64,000 nt of DNA, taken from contig NZ_JAPHEH010000001.1 in NCBI RefSeq assembly GCF_029607905.1, positions 2,137,530 to 2,201,529 of the forward strand, in the 5' to 3' direction. The notes beneath the pieces are model-generated. The model made no database searches, was not told the origin of the DNA, and saw only the letters and a list, made by a program, of their open reading frames with translations. The position numbers were made by a program, and so were the translations under genes. The DNA comes from Thiovibrio frasassiensis. Its GTDB lineage: Bacteria > Desulfobacterota > Desulfobulbia > Desulfobulbales > Desulfurivibrionaceae. Shown in pieces: positions 52,325 to 61,444 of this stretch; the first letter of the stretch is position 1, and the number at the start of each line of letters is the position of its first letter.

Positions 52325-53581
52325 ATGGACAAGATAGTTATAGAAGGCGGGTATCCCCTGCACGGTGAAATTGCGGTGAGCGGCGCTAAAAATGCAGCCC
52401 TGCCTCTGATGGCCGCCTGTCTGCTGAGCGGTGAGCCGATAACCCTGCGCAATATGCCGGATCTTCGTGATACCCGGACCTTTCTTACCCTGCTCGAATC
52501 TTTCGGGGTTACCTGGCAGAAAGACGGTACGGTGCTGGTGCTTGATGCCTCAAGCATAACCAACTGCGAGGCTTCCTACGAGATGGTGAAGACCATGCGG
52601 GCCTCGGTCTTGGTTTTAGGGCCGCTTCTCGCCCGCCACGGCACGGCGCGGGTTTCCCTGCCCGGCGGCTGCGCCATCGGTGCCCGGCCCATCAATTTTC
52701 ATCTGCAGGGGTTGGAAAAACTCGGTTCTAAGTATGAATTGGCCCAGGGGTATGTCGATGCCAAGGTCGAAGGAAGGTTGCAGGGGGGGACCGTCTGTTT
52801 TGATATTCCTTCCGTCACCGGCACCGAGAATATCCTCATGGCCGCAACCCTGGCCGAAGGCGTTACCATAATCAAGAACGCGGCCCGGGAGCCGGAAATC
52901 GGCAATCTTGTCGATCTGCTCGTCGGCATGGGGGCGCGGATCAAGGGGAAGAATTCCGATACCCTGGTGGTTGAGGGGGTAAAGAAACTGCATGGGGCCG
53001 AACAGGAGGTCATCCCGGACCGGATCGAGGCAGGAACCTATCTTCTCGCCGTTGGTGCCGTGGGCGGCGAGGCCACGGTGACCCAGTGCAACCCCCAGCA
53101 TCTGCCCTCCCTTCTTGAAAAATTACGGGGTGCCGGGCTTTCCATCGAGGAGGGCAAGGATCGCATCCATGTCGCTCGCAAGGGGCCCATTAAAAGTGTG
53201 GACATCAAGACCATGCCCTATCCTGGCTTCCCCACGGATTTGCAGGCTCAGATCATGGCACTGATGACCTTGAGCGATGGCTTAAGCGTGATTGCCGAAA
53301 CCATCTTCGAGAATCGCTTCATGCATGTTGCCGAGCTGCGACGCATGGGGGCGGACATCAAGGTGGACGGCCACAGTGCCATCGTCACCGGCACGGGTCG
53401 GTTGAGCGGGGCACCGGTGATGGCCACGGATCTTCGGGCCAGTGCCTCCCTGGTCATTGCCGCTCTTGCCGCCGAGGGAGAGACGCATATCTCCCGAGTC
53501 TATCATCTGGACCGGGGCTATGACGATCTGGTTGGTAAACTCACCCAGGCCGGGGCCCGGATCAGGCGCGAAAAAGAGTAA
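52325..53581 (+). CDS. murA: UDP-N-acetylglucosamine 1-carboxyvinyltransferase
   Basis: First committed step of peptidoglycan synthesis: transfers enolpyruvate from PEP to UDP-GlcNAc. The 418-aa protein has [13 protein letters not shown] with the substrate Lys22-Asn23, the active-site loop [11 protein letters not shown] with the fosfomycin-target Cys (about residue 116), and the [27 protein letters not shown] block. A Cys at this position predicts fosfomycin sensitivity of the enzyme. It is the last gene of the rho-to-murA run and is convergent with the kinase at 53663. Confidence 0.97.
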   Translation: MDKIVIEGGYPLHGEIAVSGAKNAALPLMAACLLSGEPITLRNMPDLRDTRTFLTLLESFGVTWQKDGTVLVLDASSITNCEASYEMVKTMRASVLVLGPLLARHGTARVSLPGGCAIGARPINFHLQGLEKLGSKYELAQGYVDAKVEGRLQGGTVCFDIPSVTGTENILMAATLAEGVTIIKNAAREPEIGNLVDLLVGMGARIKGKNSDTLVVEGVKKLHGAEQEVIPDRIEAGTYLLAVGAVGGEATVTQCNPQHLPSLLEKLRGAGLSIEEGKDRIHVARKGPIKSVDIKTMPYPGFPTDLQAQIMALMTLSDGLSVIAETIFENRFMHVAELRRMGADIKVDGHSAIVTGTGRLSGAPVMATDLRASASLVIAALAAEGETHISRVYHLDRGYDDLVGKLTQAGARIRREKE

Positions 53582-53588
53582 GCGTGCG

Positions 53589-53612
53589 GCAGCAGCGAAG
53601 CGGCGCTGCTGC
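53589..53612. terminator. GC-rich hairpin between murA and the sensor kinase
   Basis: GCAGCAGCG (53589-53597) pairs with CGCTGCTGC (53604-53612) 7 bases after the murA stop. The position suits termination of murA, but no T-tract follows, so it may be Rho-assisted or just an RNA-stabilising stem. Confidence 0.45.
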
Positions 53613-53662
53613 GCGGTTATATTGCAGGGATTGCGCCACGGTTTTTTCTCCCCGGTGACCGC

Positions 53663-55468
53663 TTACCCCGGCAGGATAATGGTTACGGTGGTGCCTTCCC
53701 CTTTTTTGCTCGCGATGCGAATTGTTCCCCCGTGTTCGTCGATGATTTTGTAGACCATGGCCAGCCCCAGACCGGTGCCTTCCGCTTTGGTAGTAAAATA
53801 CGGGTCCATGACCCGTTCCATAATATCCTCAGCGATTCCGCAGCCCGTATCCCGTACGCTTATTTCCACGGTGCCCGGCCGGGTTCCCGCATGCGCCGAC
53901 ACCTGTAATTCCCCGCCGTGCTCCATGGCCTGCAAGCTGTTGAGATAGAGGTTCAGCAGAACCTGATTGAGACGGTCCTTGTCCAACCGCACCTGTTTGC
54001 GTTTCAGCGCAATTTCGTGGTGCACGGCAACGCCCAGTTCCTTTGCGTCACTCTGGATGAGCTTGAGCGACGCTTCAATAAACGGTTCGATCTCAACCTC
54101 GGCGATGGCCAAGGGGAGCGGGCGGGCATAGGTGAGCAGTTCGGTGATGCTGCGGTTGAGCCGTTCCACTTCGTCGATCAACAATCTGGCCGCCTCTCCT
54201 TCCTCGCTGGCGGTGGGAAAACGGGAGCCCAGCAGGGTGGCAAACCCTTTGATGGAGCTCAACGGGTTTCGTACCTCATGGGCAACGCCGGCGGCCATCT
54301 TGCCCAAGGAGACAAGGCGGTCATGCCGCCGGACCTGGGCTTCGAGTTTTTTGATCTCGGTAAGATCGTACATGAGCATGACCTTGCCGATGGTGTTGCC
54401 CTGGCCATCAGTAATGGGAACGGAGCTGATCTGCAGGTGATAGGGCGCTGAGGAATCCGGCGGCAGGAGAATCTCTCTGTCGATGACCTCCCCAACATGT
54501 TCTTCCGGCGGGAAGAGTTGCTGGATCTGCGGCAAAGCTGAGGCTTGCAGCTGACCAATGGTCTGTTCCGGGGGCTTTCCGGTAAACCTTGCCGCCGTAC
54601 TGTTGAAGGTCTGGATATATCCTTCGGCATTGGTTGCGATGATTCCCACGGGCAGCCGGGAAATAAGCAGGTCGGTAAAGGCCTGCATGTTCATCAGGGT
54701 TTTTTGCGATGAGCGGTAGCTTTGCGCGGTGAGCAACGCGATCCAGCCGCCAATCGCCACCAGCAGCAGGGCGACGGACATGTACAGCATGTGGAATCGG
54801 TCCTGTTGGATAATCTTATCCTGTTCTGTCATGTCCAGGCCGACAATAATGGCGAGATTTTCTCCGGGCAGCCAGGTGCCAGCTCCTGGCGGAAATTGGC
54901 AGGATGCAGGGTTTCCCTCCATTTGGTGTGGGGGAGGCCTTTTTTCTCCCTGCAGCATGGCTTGCCGATGCCGTTTGAAAAAATAACCACCGCCGCGCAT
55001 GAAAGGTTTGAACGGCGCCACGATTTCGAAGACCTTTTGTTTCGTTCCCTGGACGTTGATGATTTGGTATTTGCCCACGGGCGGAAGCTCCGTCTCGCCA
55101 GGCAGGGGATGGTCAAAGGTGGTGCCCACCCGAGTCGGGGTGCTGTGGGCTACGATTTTGCCTTCGCTGTTGGCAACCGCGATATAGATGATGTTTGATT
55201 CCCCGGCGGCCTGTTCGATCAGGTGCTGGAATTGTTGGGTGTTCGGGGAGCCCATCATCATCATCGAGGCCCTGGTGCCTGCGCCGATAAAACGGATTAT
55301 GGCCTGTCCTTTGTTGAAAAGACTTTCGGTCATGATCCTTTTTTCCCGCTGAAGATTATTGACCGCAAAGAAAATAACAATACCAATGAGCATGCCTATG
55401 GCGGTGGCCAGAATCCAGGGAGAGGCATAGGCAAAGGGAGAGGTAACTATCTTGGTCTTTTTTCTCAT
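53663..55468 (-). CDS. PAS-containing sensor histidine kinase, ZraS/NtrB-like
   Basis: A 601-aa membrane kinase: first transmembrane helix (about 18-38), a periplasmic sensor domain (about 40-235) with a His/Met-containing segment (RGGGYFFKRHRQAM), a second helix (about 240-260), a PAS domain (about 285-400, VGIIATNAEGYIQTFN), HisKA with HDRLVSLGKMAAGVAHEVRNPL and an HATPase domain (N box LNLYLNSLQAM, G1 DTGCGIAE, G2 GTGLGLAMVYKIIDEHGG). The layout is that of ZraS/HydH kinases. The start at 55468 (MRKKTKIVTS) is used; an in-frame codon 15 bases upstream also exists. Divergent from the ZraP/Spy-like gene; no NtrC partner adjoins it. Confidence 0.92.
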   Translation of the reverse strand: MRKKTKIVTSPFAYASPWILATAIGMLIGIVIFFAVNNLQREKRIMTESLFNKGQAIIRFIGAGTRASMMMMGSPNTQQFQHLIEQAAGESNIIYIAVANSEGKIVAHSTPTRVGTTFDHPLPGETELPPVGKYQIINVQGTKQKVFEIVAPFKPFMRGGGYFFKRHRQAMLQGEKRPPPHQMEGNPASCQFPPGAGTWLPGENLAIIVGLDMTEQDKIIQQDRFHMLYMSVALLLVAIGGWIALLTAQSYRSSQKTLMNMQAFTDLLISRLPVGIIATNAEGYIQTFNSTAARFTGKPPEQTIGQLQASALPQIQQLFPPEEHVGEVIDREILLPPDSSAPYHLQISSVPITDGQGNTIGKVMLMYDLTEIKKLEAQVRRHDRLVSLGKMAAGVAHEVRNPLSSIKGFATLLGSRFPTASEEGEAARLLIDEVERLNRSITELLTYARPLPLAIAEVEIEPFIEASLKLIQSDAKELGVAVHHEIALKRKQVRLDKDRLNQVLLNLYLNSLQAMEHGGELQVSAHAGTRPGTVEISVRDTGCGIAEDIMERVMDPYFTTKAEGTGLGLAMVYKIIDEHGGTIRIASKKGEGTTVTIILPG

Positions 55469-55860
55469 TATGTTTAATCCCAAAGGGTTATCTGTCTCGG
55501 TATAGGGAAGATGTTCCTTGTTATGAAACCATTATTATGACGTACAAGCAATTATTGTTCCGTCTCACCTGCTTGAAAAATCCCGCTACAAGCCTATCTC
55601 TTTCTTCTCTTTTCGTTTGCAATCTTCCGGTTGGGTAAAAAATAACCAAGCAGCACCCTGGCATTTGGATAAATACTATCCAGTTCCTTGTCCTTGTTCT
55701 GGTTGGTTGACTGCCCATGGTGGAGGTTTATATTTTTAATCCGTTATTTCAAGATGTTAGCTTTTTTGAATACTGGTGGCATGGATGTTGTAATGAGACA
55801 GGATACACAGAGAAATTGTTACAACCCATTTATTCAACCCAGATGTTTAGGAGGCTCAAA
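55469..55860 (+). other. Intergenic region between the ZraS-like kinase and the ZraP-like gene
   Basis: About 390 bases without a supported gene. The kinase (minus) and the ZraP-like gene (plus) diverge from here. It holds the sigma-54 promoter at 55777-55792; upstream sequence presumably carries activator binding sites, but I see no clear inverted repeat that I would name. Confidence 0.5.
55777..55792 (+). promoter_or_regulatory. Sigma-54 (RpoN) promoter of the ZraP-like gene
   Basis: TGGCATGGATGTTGTA matches the -24/-12 consensus TGGCAC-N5-TTGCA: the -24 GG, exactly 10 bases to the -12 G, TTG kept, with T for C at two sites. It points at the ZraP-like gene, about 70 bases before its ATG. 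An NtrC-type activator is needed at such promoters. Confidence 0.72.
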
Positions 55861-56298
55861 ATGAAAAAGACATTACTTACCGTTGCCGCAATAGCTACGA
55901 TCGGTCTGGCCGGCTATCAGTTTGCCGAGGCGCAACCCATGGGGGCTGGCGCAGGCATGGGGCCTGGCGTTGGGATGATGGCTGGTCAGGGCCAAGGTCA
56001 GGTGCAGATGAGTGAAGAGGCTTTAAAGGCCAGGGAGAAATTTTTTAGCGAAACCACGGAACTGCGCAAAAAGATGTTTTCCAAGAGGACGGAACTGGAT
56101 GCGGTCTTGAGCGGGGAAAAGCCCGATGAGAAAAAGGCGGCCAAGCTCTCTGAGGAGTTGTTTGACATCCGAAACGAGATGCACAAGAAGGCTCAGGAAG
56201 CAGGGTTGGCCGGGGCAGGCTTTGGCCCAGGTCTGTGTGGTGGCCCTGGTGGTGGACAGGGCATGGGCTATGGTCCCCACCATCGCTCTTGGCGGTAG
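55861..56298 (+). CDS. ZraP/Spy-like periplasmic metal-responsive protein
   Basis: A 145-aa protein with a signal peptide (KKTLLTVAAIATIGLAGYQFAEA), a Gly/Met-rich stretch (QPMGAGAGMGPGVGMM), a helical core (EEALKAREKFFSETTELRKKMFSKRTELDAVL and EKKAAKLSEELFDIRNEMHKKAQEAG) and a Gly/His-rich end (GMGYGPHHRSW). This is the ZraP/CpxP/Spy layout: a periplasmic helical chaperone or zinc-binding protein. ATG 55861 has TAGGAGG 7 bases upstream. Divergent from the ZraS-like kinase, with a sigma-54 promoter, which supports a zinc or envelope-stress response unit. Confidence 0.85.
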   Translation: MKKTLLTVAAIATIGLAGYQFAEAQPMGAGAGMGPGVGMMAGQGQGQVQMSEEALKAREKFFSETTELRKKMFSKRTELDAVLSGEKPDEKKAAKLSEELFDIRNEMHKKAQEAGLAGAGFGPGLCGGPGGGQGMGYGPHHRSWR

Positions 56299-56333
56299 TT
56301 TGTAGCGTGTGTTGAGATTTTTCTTCTTCTCCG

Positions 56334-56368
56334 GGTGGACTTCATTGTTGAAGTCCACCTATTTTTTT
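56334..56368 (+). terminator. Intrinsic terminator after the ZraP-like gene
   Basis: GGTGGACTTCA (56334-56344), TTGT loop, TGAAGTCCACC (56349-56359), then TATTTTTTT. An 11-bp perfect stem with a T-tract; it ends the ZraP-like gene. Confidence 0.92.
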
Positions 56369-56435
56369 GGCAACATTTTAAGCGAGTAGATGTGGGGTGA
56401 AGGTGCAGCTGGATGGACTTTCGAAAAAATGGGGG

Positions 56436-56786
56436 TCAGTTATTTTTTTTTAACTGTCGCTCCTGGTGGCATTTTGTTTCCTGCACCATGTCGTTGAGCA
56501 GGGCCAATCGTGCTGTTTCGACTTGTTCGTATGGAAGCTCAAGAAACAGGGCGATGTCGGAGATTTCGAGACCGGCACCGAAATGTTCTTCCGCGATGAT
56601 GATCTTGAGGAAATCATCTTTAATAAAAGTCTTTATCTCCTGACTGACATCGGCCAAGGTATCGCAGGCATGGTCGTAAGTCCGTCCCTGTGACAGTGCT
56701 TCACGAATTTTTTTCACAGCGCGTTCGTATTCATTGTGCATGATGGCAGTAAATTGGTCATACTGTTTACTATTGGAAAAGGACAT
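56436..56786 (-). CDS. Hypothetical helical protein
   Basis: A 116-aa, largely alpha-helical soluble protein (DQFTAIMHNEYERAVKKIREAL, YDHACDTLADVSQEIKTFIKDDFL, then IAEEHFGAGLEISDIALFLELPYEQVETARLALL). The last part looks like a helix-turn-helix-type segment (ISDIALFLELPYEQVE) but the family is not one I recognise. It is convergent with the ZraP-like gene and divergent from the DUF3108 gene. An AGAGAG sequence precedes its ATG. Function unknown. Confidence 0.7.
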   Translation of the reverse strand: MSFSNSKQYDQFTAIMHNEYERAVKKIREALSQGRTYDHACDTLADVSQEIKTFIKDDFLKIIIAEEHFGAGLEISDIALFLELPYEQVETARLALLNDMVQETKCHQERQLKKNN

Positions 56787-56966
56787 GATGTTCTCTCTGT
56801 TTTTTCGGGTCGAGACATGTATCTGCGTTGTGGGATTGCCTGGGAAACGGCATTGACGAGTATCATAAGATAGTTAGGCGAAAACAGCAAAAAAAATATG
56901 GAAGAAAATGAATTTGCTGGGTTGGCGCTGCAGGGAAATTTTTTAAAGGAGGCGTGCGTGTAGATA

Positions 56967-57869
56967 ATGGCGACGAAGAGTAGGGCGCATCTCCTGGCAA
57001 TCATGCTGTTTTTCTTTTTACTCTGTTGCTTTTCCGCCTTTTCCTTTGCTTGGGCGGAGGGCATTATTGACGCCGATGGTTTTCTGGTGGTGCGTGTTCC
57101 TCCCCGTGCAACAGTGATGATAAAGCCCAGTATCCCGCCGGATGATGCGTTGTTGCAAACCGCCTATGGTGGGGGAGAGACCTTGCGCTATACGGTCAGC
57201 TGGTATGGCATAAAGGCTGGGGAGCTCGTTATGCATCTCAACAAGATTGCCGGCAGTCAGGAAGACTTTTCCATTGATGTCACAGCCAGGAGTGCGGGGG
57301 TGCTTGCGGTATTTTATCCGGTAGAGGACCATTTTCTTACCATCGTCCAGGGGCGGATGCGGTTGCCACGCCGTCATGAAATGCAGCAGAAGGAGGGGCG
57401 CCGGGTCAATAGCAAGCTTACCCTCTATGATCAGGAGCGGTTTCGGGTGAGCCATCGTAAAAATAATGACCCCCCTGATGAGTATCAGTTGGAGGGGACG
57501 ATGCAGAACGAGTTTTCCTCGTTTTTCTTCATGCGGGCTGTGTCGTTTGCTGGTGAGAGCCCGGTGATTGTTCCGACCTTTGCCGATAAAAAACGGCATG
57601 AGGTGGTTGTTACCCTGGAAGGAAAGGAAGAGCAGGATTGCTTGCTGGGGAAGAAAAAGACCCTCCGGGTGCAACCGCATCTGCAATTCAAGGGGCAGTA
57701 TGAAAAGGTTGGGGATCCACTGATCTGGTTTACCGATGACCCTTGGCGAATTCCGACAAAGATACAGGCGAAGATTGTTATCGGTTCTCTGACCGCGGAG
57801 TTGGTAGAATACACAGGACCGGCCGGAGATTTTACCCTTACAGGCACTCCCAAAGAATTGCCTCGATAA
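56967..57869 (+). CDS. DUF3108 domain protein, exported
   Basis: A 300-aa exported protein: signal peptide at 1-30 (LLAIMLFFFLLCCFSAFSFAWA), then a DUF3108 beta-barrel-like domain (about 70-295) with GETLRYTVSWYGIKAGELVMHL, GRMRLPRRHEMQQKEGRR and the C-terminal PLIWFTDDPWRIPTKIQAKI and GSLTAELVEYTGP blocks. DUF3108 proteins are thought to reside in the periplasm; their role is unclear. The last 32 bases overlap the 3' end of the convergent Fe-ADH gene. ATG 56967 is preceded by AAAGGAGG with intervening bases. Confidence 0.87.
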   Translation: MATKSRAHLLAIMLFFFLLCCFSAFSFAWAEGIIDADGFLVVRVPPRATVMIKPSIPPDDALLQTAYGGGETLRYTVSWYGIKAGELVMHLNKIAGSQEDFSIDVTARSAGVLAVFYPVEDHFLTIVQGRMRLPRRHEMQQKEGRRVNSKLTLYDQERFRVSHRKNNDPPDEYQLEGTMQNEFSSFFFMRAVSFAGESPVIVPTFADKKRHEVVVTLEGKEEQDCLLGKKKTLRVQPHLQFKGQYEKVGDPLIWFTDDPWRIPTKIQAKIVIGSLTAELVEYTGPAGDFTLTGTPKELPR

Positions 57870-59001
57870 TCTCCGGCGGATACTCGTTGAGTCGCCACAA
57901 CCTCGCCTGTGCTTTGGTGTTGGCGGCCAGGGTCGGGATATCTTTCTGCGAAAGGCCCAGGTCTCCAAGCGAGGTGGGGGCGGCAATTTTTTTCAGCCAT
58001 TCGCGAAAGAGGCGGATGCCCTCCTGGGCGAGGAGCTGTGGGGTTGCCTCGGTTACTCCAAAAACCTGGGCGGCAAAGAGGGCTAGGCGGGCCGGGTTTT
58101 TTCTGGCGGCAAACCCCATGGCCCCAGGGAGGATTGCCGCGAGCCCGGCGCCGTGGGGAATATCGTGCAGGGCGCTGAGGGAGTGTTCGATCAGGTGGAA
58201 GGGAAATCCGACCCGGCCCAGTCCCGCGGCGCTGATGCCGTTTAAGGCCAGAGCGCTTGCCCACATGAGTTCGGCCCGGCTCTGGTAATCCCTGGGGTTG
58301 GCCAAGGCGGTCTCGCAGGCAGCCATCAAGGTTTGCATGAGTCCGGTGCTGTAATGATCCTGCAAGGGTGCAAAGGTTTCTTCCCGGCTCAGGTAAAATT
58401 CCAGCAGATGGCTGAAACCGTCCACTGCCCCGAAGGCGGTGGCGGCAGGCGGAACGCTGAAGGTGACCGTCGGGTCCAGAATGGCGATCTTGGGAAAAAG
58501 ATAGCGGTTGCCGATCCCGATCTTTTGCCGGGTTGTTTCATTGGTGAGGACCATGCCGTTGTTTGTTTCAGAGCCTGAGCCCGCGACTGTGGGCAGGGCG
58601 ATAATCGGCAGGGCATTCTTGATGCTTTTCTTTCCCTTGAAAAAACCCCAGACATCGTGAGCTGCCAGGGCTCCGGCTGCAATGGCCTTGGCGCTGTCGA
58701 TGACACTGCCCCCGCCCAGGGCGACAATGACCTCTACCCTGTTTTTTTGTGCAAGGGCAACGCCTTGTCGGACATGGCCCAGGATGGGATTCGGTTGCAC
58801 CCCTGCATGCTCGGTCACTTCAATTCCTGCCTGGCGCAAGGAATGGTGGACAGCCTGGTAAACCCCCAGATTTTTCAGGCTCTCGCGGCCGGAGACGAGC
58901 AAGGCCTTGCACGCTACGGAACGGGTGCGTTCGCCGGTCTGGTCAAGGGCGTGCCGGCCGAAAATGATCTGGGTTGGGTTGTGATAAACAAAATCGTGCA
59001 T
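57838..59001 (-). CDS. Iron-containing alcohol dehydrogenase
   Basis: A 387-aa group III metal-dependent alcohol dehydrogenase. NAD-binding motif GGGSVIDSAKAIA (about 97-109), PTVAGSGSETNNGMVL, and the metal ligands Asp and His in DGFSHLLEFYL and two His in FHLIEHSLSALHDIPHGAGLA. Length and motif order fit butanol/1,3-propanediol dehydrogenase (YqhD/BDH) relatives; the substrate cannot be set. The 3' end overlaps the DUF3108 gene on the opposite strand. It ends the run formed with tsaD, DUF2062 and rsmA, starting 6 bases after rsmA stops. Confidence 0.93.
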   Translation of the reverse strand: MHDFVYHNPTQIIFGRHALDQTGERTRSVACKALLVSGRESLKNLGVYQAVHHSLRQAGIEVTEHAGVQPNPILGHVRQGVALAQKNRVEVIVALGGGSVIDSAKAIAAGALAAHDVWGFFKGKKSIKNALPIIALPTVAGSGSETNNGMVLTNETTRQKIGIGNRYLFPKIAILDPTVTFSVPPAATAFGAVDGFSHLLEFYLSREETFAPLQDHYSTGLMQTLMAACETALANPRDYQSRAELMWASALALNGISAAGLGRVGFPFHLIEHSLSALHDIPHGAGLAAILPGAMGFAARKNPARLALFAAQVFGVTEATPQLLAQEGIRLFREWLKKIAAPTSLGDLGLSQKDIPTLAANTKAQARLWRLNEYPPEIIEAILWECL

Positions 59002-59007
59002 ACCGGA

Positions 59008-59886
59008 TCAGCTTGGTGAGCAGTCGGCCACACTGTTGGTCAGGCGGACAAAATCCTCAATGGTCAGCCGTTCGGCGCGAGTTTCCGGATTGATCCCAGA
59101 TTGGCTGAGCAGGGTAGATACCTGTTCCCGCGACAAGCCGTTGATCATCCCCGCACTCAGGGAGTTGCGCAGGGTCTTTCTTCTTTGCCCAAAGGCGGCA
59201 TTGACGATGCGCCGGAGCAGTTTCCGGTCATGGGGAGGGAGCTGTGCCACCCTGGTGGGCACAGGCTGAAAGGTGATCCGCACCACCACCGAGTCGACCT
59301 TGGGGCGCGGGTGAAAATTGCCTGGGCCAACCTGCATGATGATTTTCACCGAGGCGCAACCGGCAAGGAGTACGGAAAGAACCCCGTATTCCTTGGTGCC
59401 CACCGCTGCGGTAAGCCGTTGCCCTACCTCTTTTTGCAACATGAGGACCGCAAAATCGAGGGATTCGTAGTTCTCAATGAGTTTAAACAGCAGCAGGTTG
59501 GAGATGGAATACGGAAGATTGGCCAGGATTTTCAGCGGGCCATTGGTCTGTGCCGCAAGCCCAGGAAAATCGGCCTTGAGAAGATCCTGGTGGATGAGGG
59601 TGACGTTGGCGGGCAGATCCTGCTGCTCGCGGTGGTAGGCAATGATCCCGGCATCGAGTTCCAGTCCGATGACCTCCTTGACCCGTTCGGACAGGGGGAG
59701 GGTCAGGGAGCCCAGGCCAACCCCAAGCTCCAGGACCGAATCGTCCGGGGTAACGCCGGAAAGCTCGACAATGCGCTCCGCAGTTTGTCGGTGGACCAGG
59801 AAATTTTGCCCCAGTTTTTTACTGGGGGCCAGCTGGTGCTCGGAGAGGATTTTTTTTATGGGCAGATCGTTGGTCATGGCGCTCAT
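59008..59886 (-). CDS. rsmA: 16S rRNA dimethyladenosine transferase (KsgA/RsmA)
   Basis: Dimethylates A1518 and A1519 of 16S rRNA late in 30S assembly. The 292-aa protein has KKLGQNFLVH at the N-terminus, the AdoMet motif LELGVGLGSLTLPL (about 52-65), the catalytic NLPY (ILANLPYSISNLLLFKL) and GPGNFHPRPKVDSVVV. The start overlaps the DUF2062 stop by 4 bases, so it belongs to the tsaD-DUF2062-rsmA operon, followed by Fe-ADH. Confidence 0.96.
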   Translation of the reverse strand: MSAMTNDLPIKKILSEHQLAPSKKLGQNFLVHRQTAERIVELSGVTPDDSVLELGVGLGSLTLPLSERVKEVIGLELDAGIIAYHREQQDLPANVTLIHQDLLKADFPGLAAQTNGPLKILANLPYSISNLLLFKLIENYESLDFAVLMLQKEVGQRLTAAVGTKEYGVLSVLLAGCASVKIIMQVGPGNFHPRPKVDSVVVRITFQPVPTRVAQLPPHDRKLLRRIVNAAFGQRRKTLRNSLSAGMINGLSREQVSTLLSQSGINPETRAERLTIEDFVRLTNSVADCSPS

Positions 59887-60383
59887 GTCAGAATATGTTT
59901 TTCCAGCCGCTTCTTGCGGAGCGTACTGAAGAATTTGAAGGAAAGAATATACCCGCCGCAGGCAACCGGGATTGCCATCAAAACGCCACCCAAAAGCATG
60001 ACCGCCGTAGCTTCAAGGCCCAGTTGTTTGAGGAGGCTGAGGGTTTGTCTGAAGCCCGCCCCGGAGGTAAACAGGGCCAAAAGGGTTTGTATCCGCTCCC
60101 AGGAAAGCAGTCCGGGAAGCAACCAGCTTCCAAGCCGCCAGGAGAAATAATATTGTGGCAGCCAGGTAAGGGGGTTGCTGATCGCTGTCGCGGCAATAAG
60201 GGCAGCAAGGATGTTGCCCCTAAGGGGCCAGGCAAGGATGATGATGAGCGCGGTGTGCAGGGGAAGGGTCGGGGTAGTGCCGACAAAAAGGCCAATGGAT
60301 ACGCCCAGCGCCAGGGAGTGCGGGTCTCCCTGTAAACGGAGAAATTTCAGGTAATAGTATTTTGCGGCGCGGCTCGGCTTCAT
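59883..60383 (-). CDS. DUF2062 inner-membrane protein
   Basis: A 166-aa membrane protein of the DUF2062 family: conserved GDPHSLALGVSIGLFVGTTP block with Pro-rich loops, then TAISNPLTWLPQYYFSWRLGSW and two C-terminal hydrophobic helices (about 122-145). No function is known. It overlaps tsaD (start 60383, tsaD stop at 60380) and rsmA by 4 bases on each side, so its expression is tied to both. Confidence 0.87.
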   Translation of the reverse strand: MKPSRAAKYYYLKFLRLQGDPHSLALGVSIGLFVGTTPTLPLHTALIIILAWPLRGNILAALIAATAISNPLTWLPQYYFSWRLGSWLLPGLLSWERIQTLLALFTSGAGFRQTLSLLKQLGLEATAVMLLGGVLMAIPVACGGYILSFKFFSTLRKKRLEKHILT

Positions 60384-61444
60384 GGCTCTGAGGGGACCTG
60401 CTGGGCAATGGGCGAAGTTGCACCAGGAACTGGGCCTGGATGGAGAACAGGCGAGCGGGAATAGGCATCGGTCTCAAAGGAGGTCGTGGCTTTTTCGGCA
60501 AAATGATAAAAGCCCGCCAGGGCGATCATCGCGGCATTATCCGTACAGAGCTCCAGGGAGGGCATGAAAATCTTGATGCTTCGTTCGGCGCCAAGGGTTT
60601 GCAGTACGGAGCGCAACCTGGAATTGGCCGCCACTCCTCCGGCCAGGACGACGGTGGATATCCCGTGGCTTTGTGCGGCCTTGAGCGCTTTTTTGCACAG
60701 GACCTCCACCACGGCCTCCTGAAAAGAAGCGCAGACATCGGGGATGTTGACCGGTTCGTCTTTTTGCTGGTGCTGGTGGACATAGTTTGCCACCGAGGTT
60801 TTCAGGCCGCTGAAGCTGAAATCGAGACTGTCCGGTCCAAGCCAGGCGCGGGGGAAGGGGATCGCCGCAGGGTTTCCTTGCTCGGCCAGGCGGCTGATAA
60901 CCGGGCCGCCCGGGTATTGGAGGCCAAGAATCTTGCCCACCTTGTCAAAGGCCTCGCCTGCCGCATCGTCACGGGTTCTTCCCAGGGTCTGGATGGTGGT
61001 GTGGTCCTGGACCAGGAAAATACTGGAATGTCCTCCGGAAGCGACCAAGGCGATATAGGGGAATTCCGGCTGTTCTTTCTCCAGAAAAGGAGAGAGGAGG
61101 TGCCCGACAATATGGTCAACCCCCACATAGGGGATGCCTTTGACGGCGGAAATGGCTTTGGCGAAGGAGAGACCGATGAGTAGTGAGCCGACAAGCCCAG
61201 GCCCCTGGGTGACCGCCAGGCCGTCAAGGTCGTCAAGCGTTACCCCTGCTTGGCTGAGGGCCGCCGCCACCACCGGATAGATGTTTTCCAGATGATTCCG
61301 GGAGGCAAGCTCCGGCACCACGCCTCCGTATGGGCTATGGACCGCGATCTGGGAGTTGATGACATTGCTCAACAGGGTGTGGCCGTCGCGAAGAACTGCG
61401 GCGGCAGTTTCATCGCAGGAGCTTTCAATGCCGAGGATGAGCAT
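60380..61444 (-). CDS. tsaD: tRNA N6-threonylcarbamoyladenosine synthase subunit TsaD
   Basis: Transfers the threonylcarbamoyl group to A37 of ANN-decoding tRNAs, with TsaB and TsaE. 354 aa from ATG 61444 (MLILGIESSCDETAAA, the N-terminal ATPase motif). The metal-binding His pair sits in GVDHIVGHLLSPF, with VASGGHSSIFLVQD, AGEAFDKVGK and LAGGVAANSRLR after it. The frame remains open for 49 codons upstream, but these lack similarity. First gene of a tightly overlapping operon with DUF2062, rsmA and the alcohol dehydrogenase. Confidence 0.96.
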   Translation of the reverse strand: MLILGIESSCDETAAAVLRDGHTLLSNVINSQIAVHSPYGGVVPELASRNHLENIYPVVAAALSQAGVTLDDLDGLAVTQGPGLVGSLLIGLSFAKAISAVKGIPYVGVDHIVGHLLSPFLEKEQPEFPYIALVASGGHSSIFLVQDHTTIQTLGRTRDDAAGEAFDKVGKILGLQYPGGPVISRLAEQGNPAAIPFPRAWLGPDSLDFSFSGLKTSVANYVHQHQQKDEPVNIPDVCASFQEAVVEVLCKKALKAAQSHGISTVVLAGGVAANSRLRSVLQTLGAERSIKIFMPSLELCTDNAAMIALAGFYHFAEKATTSFETDAYSRSPVLHPGPVPGATSPIAQQVPSEP

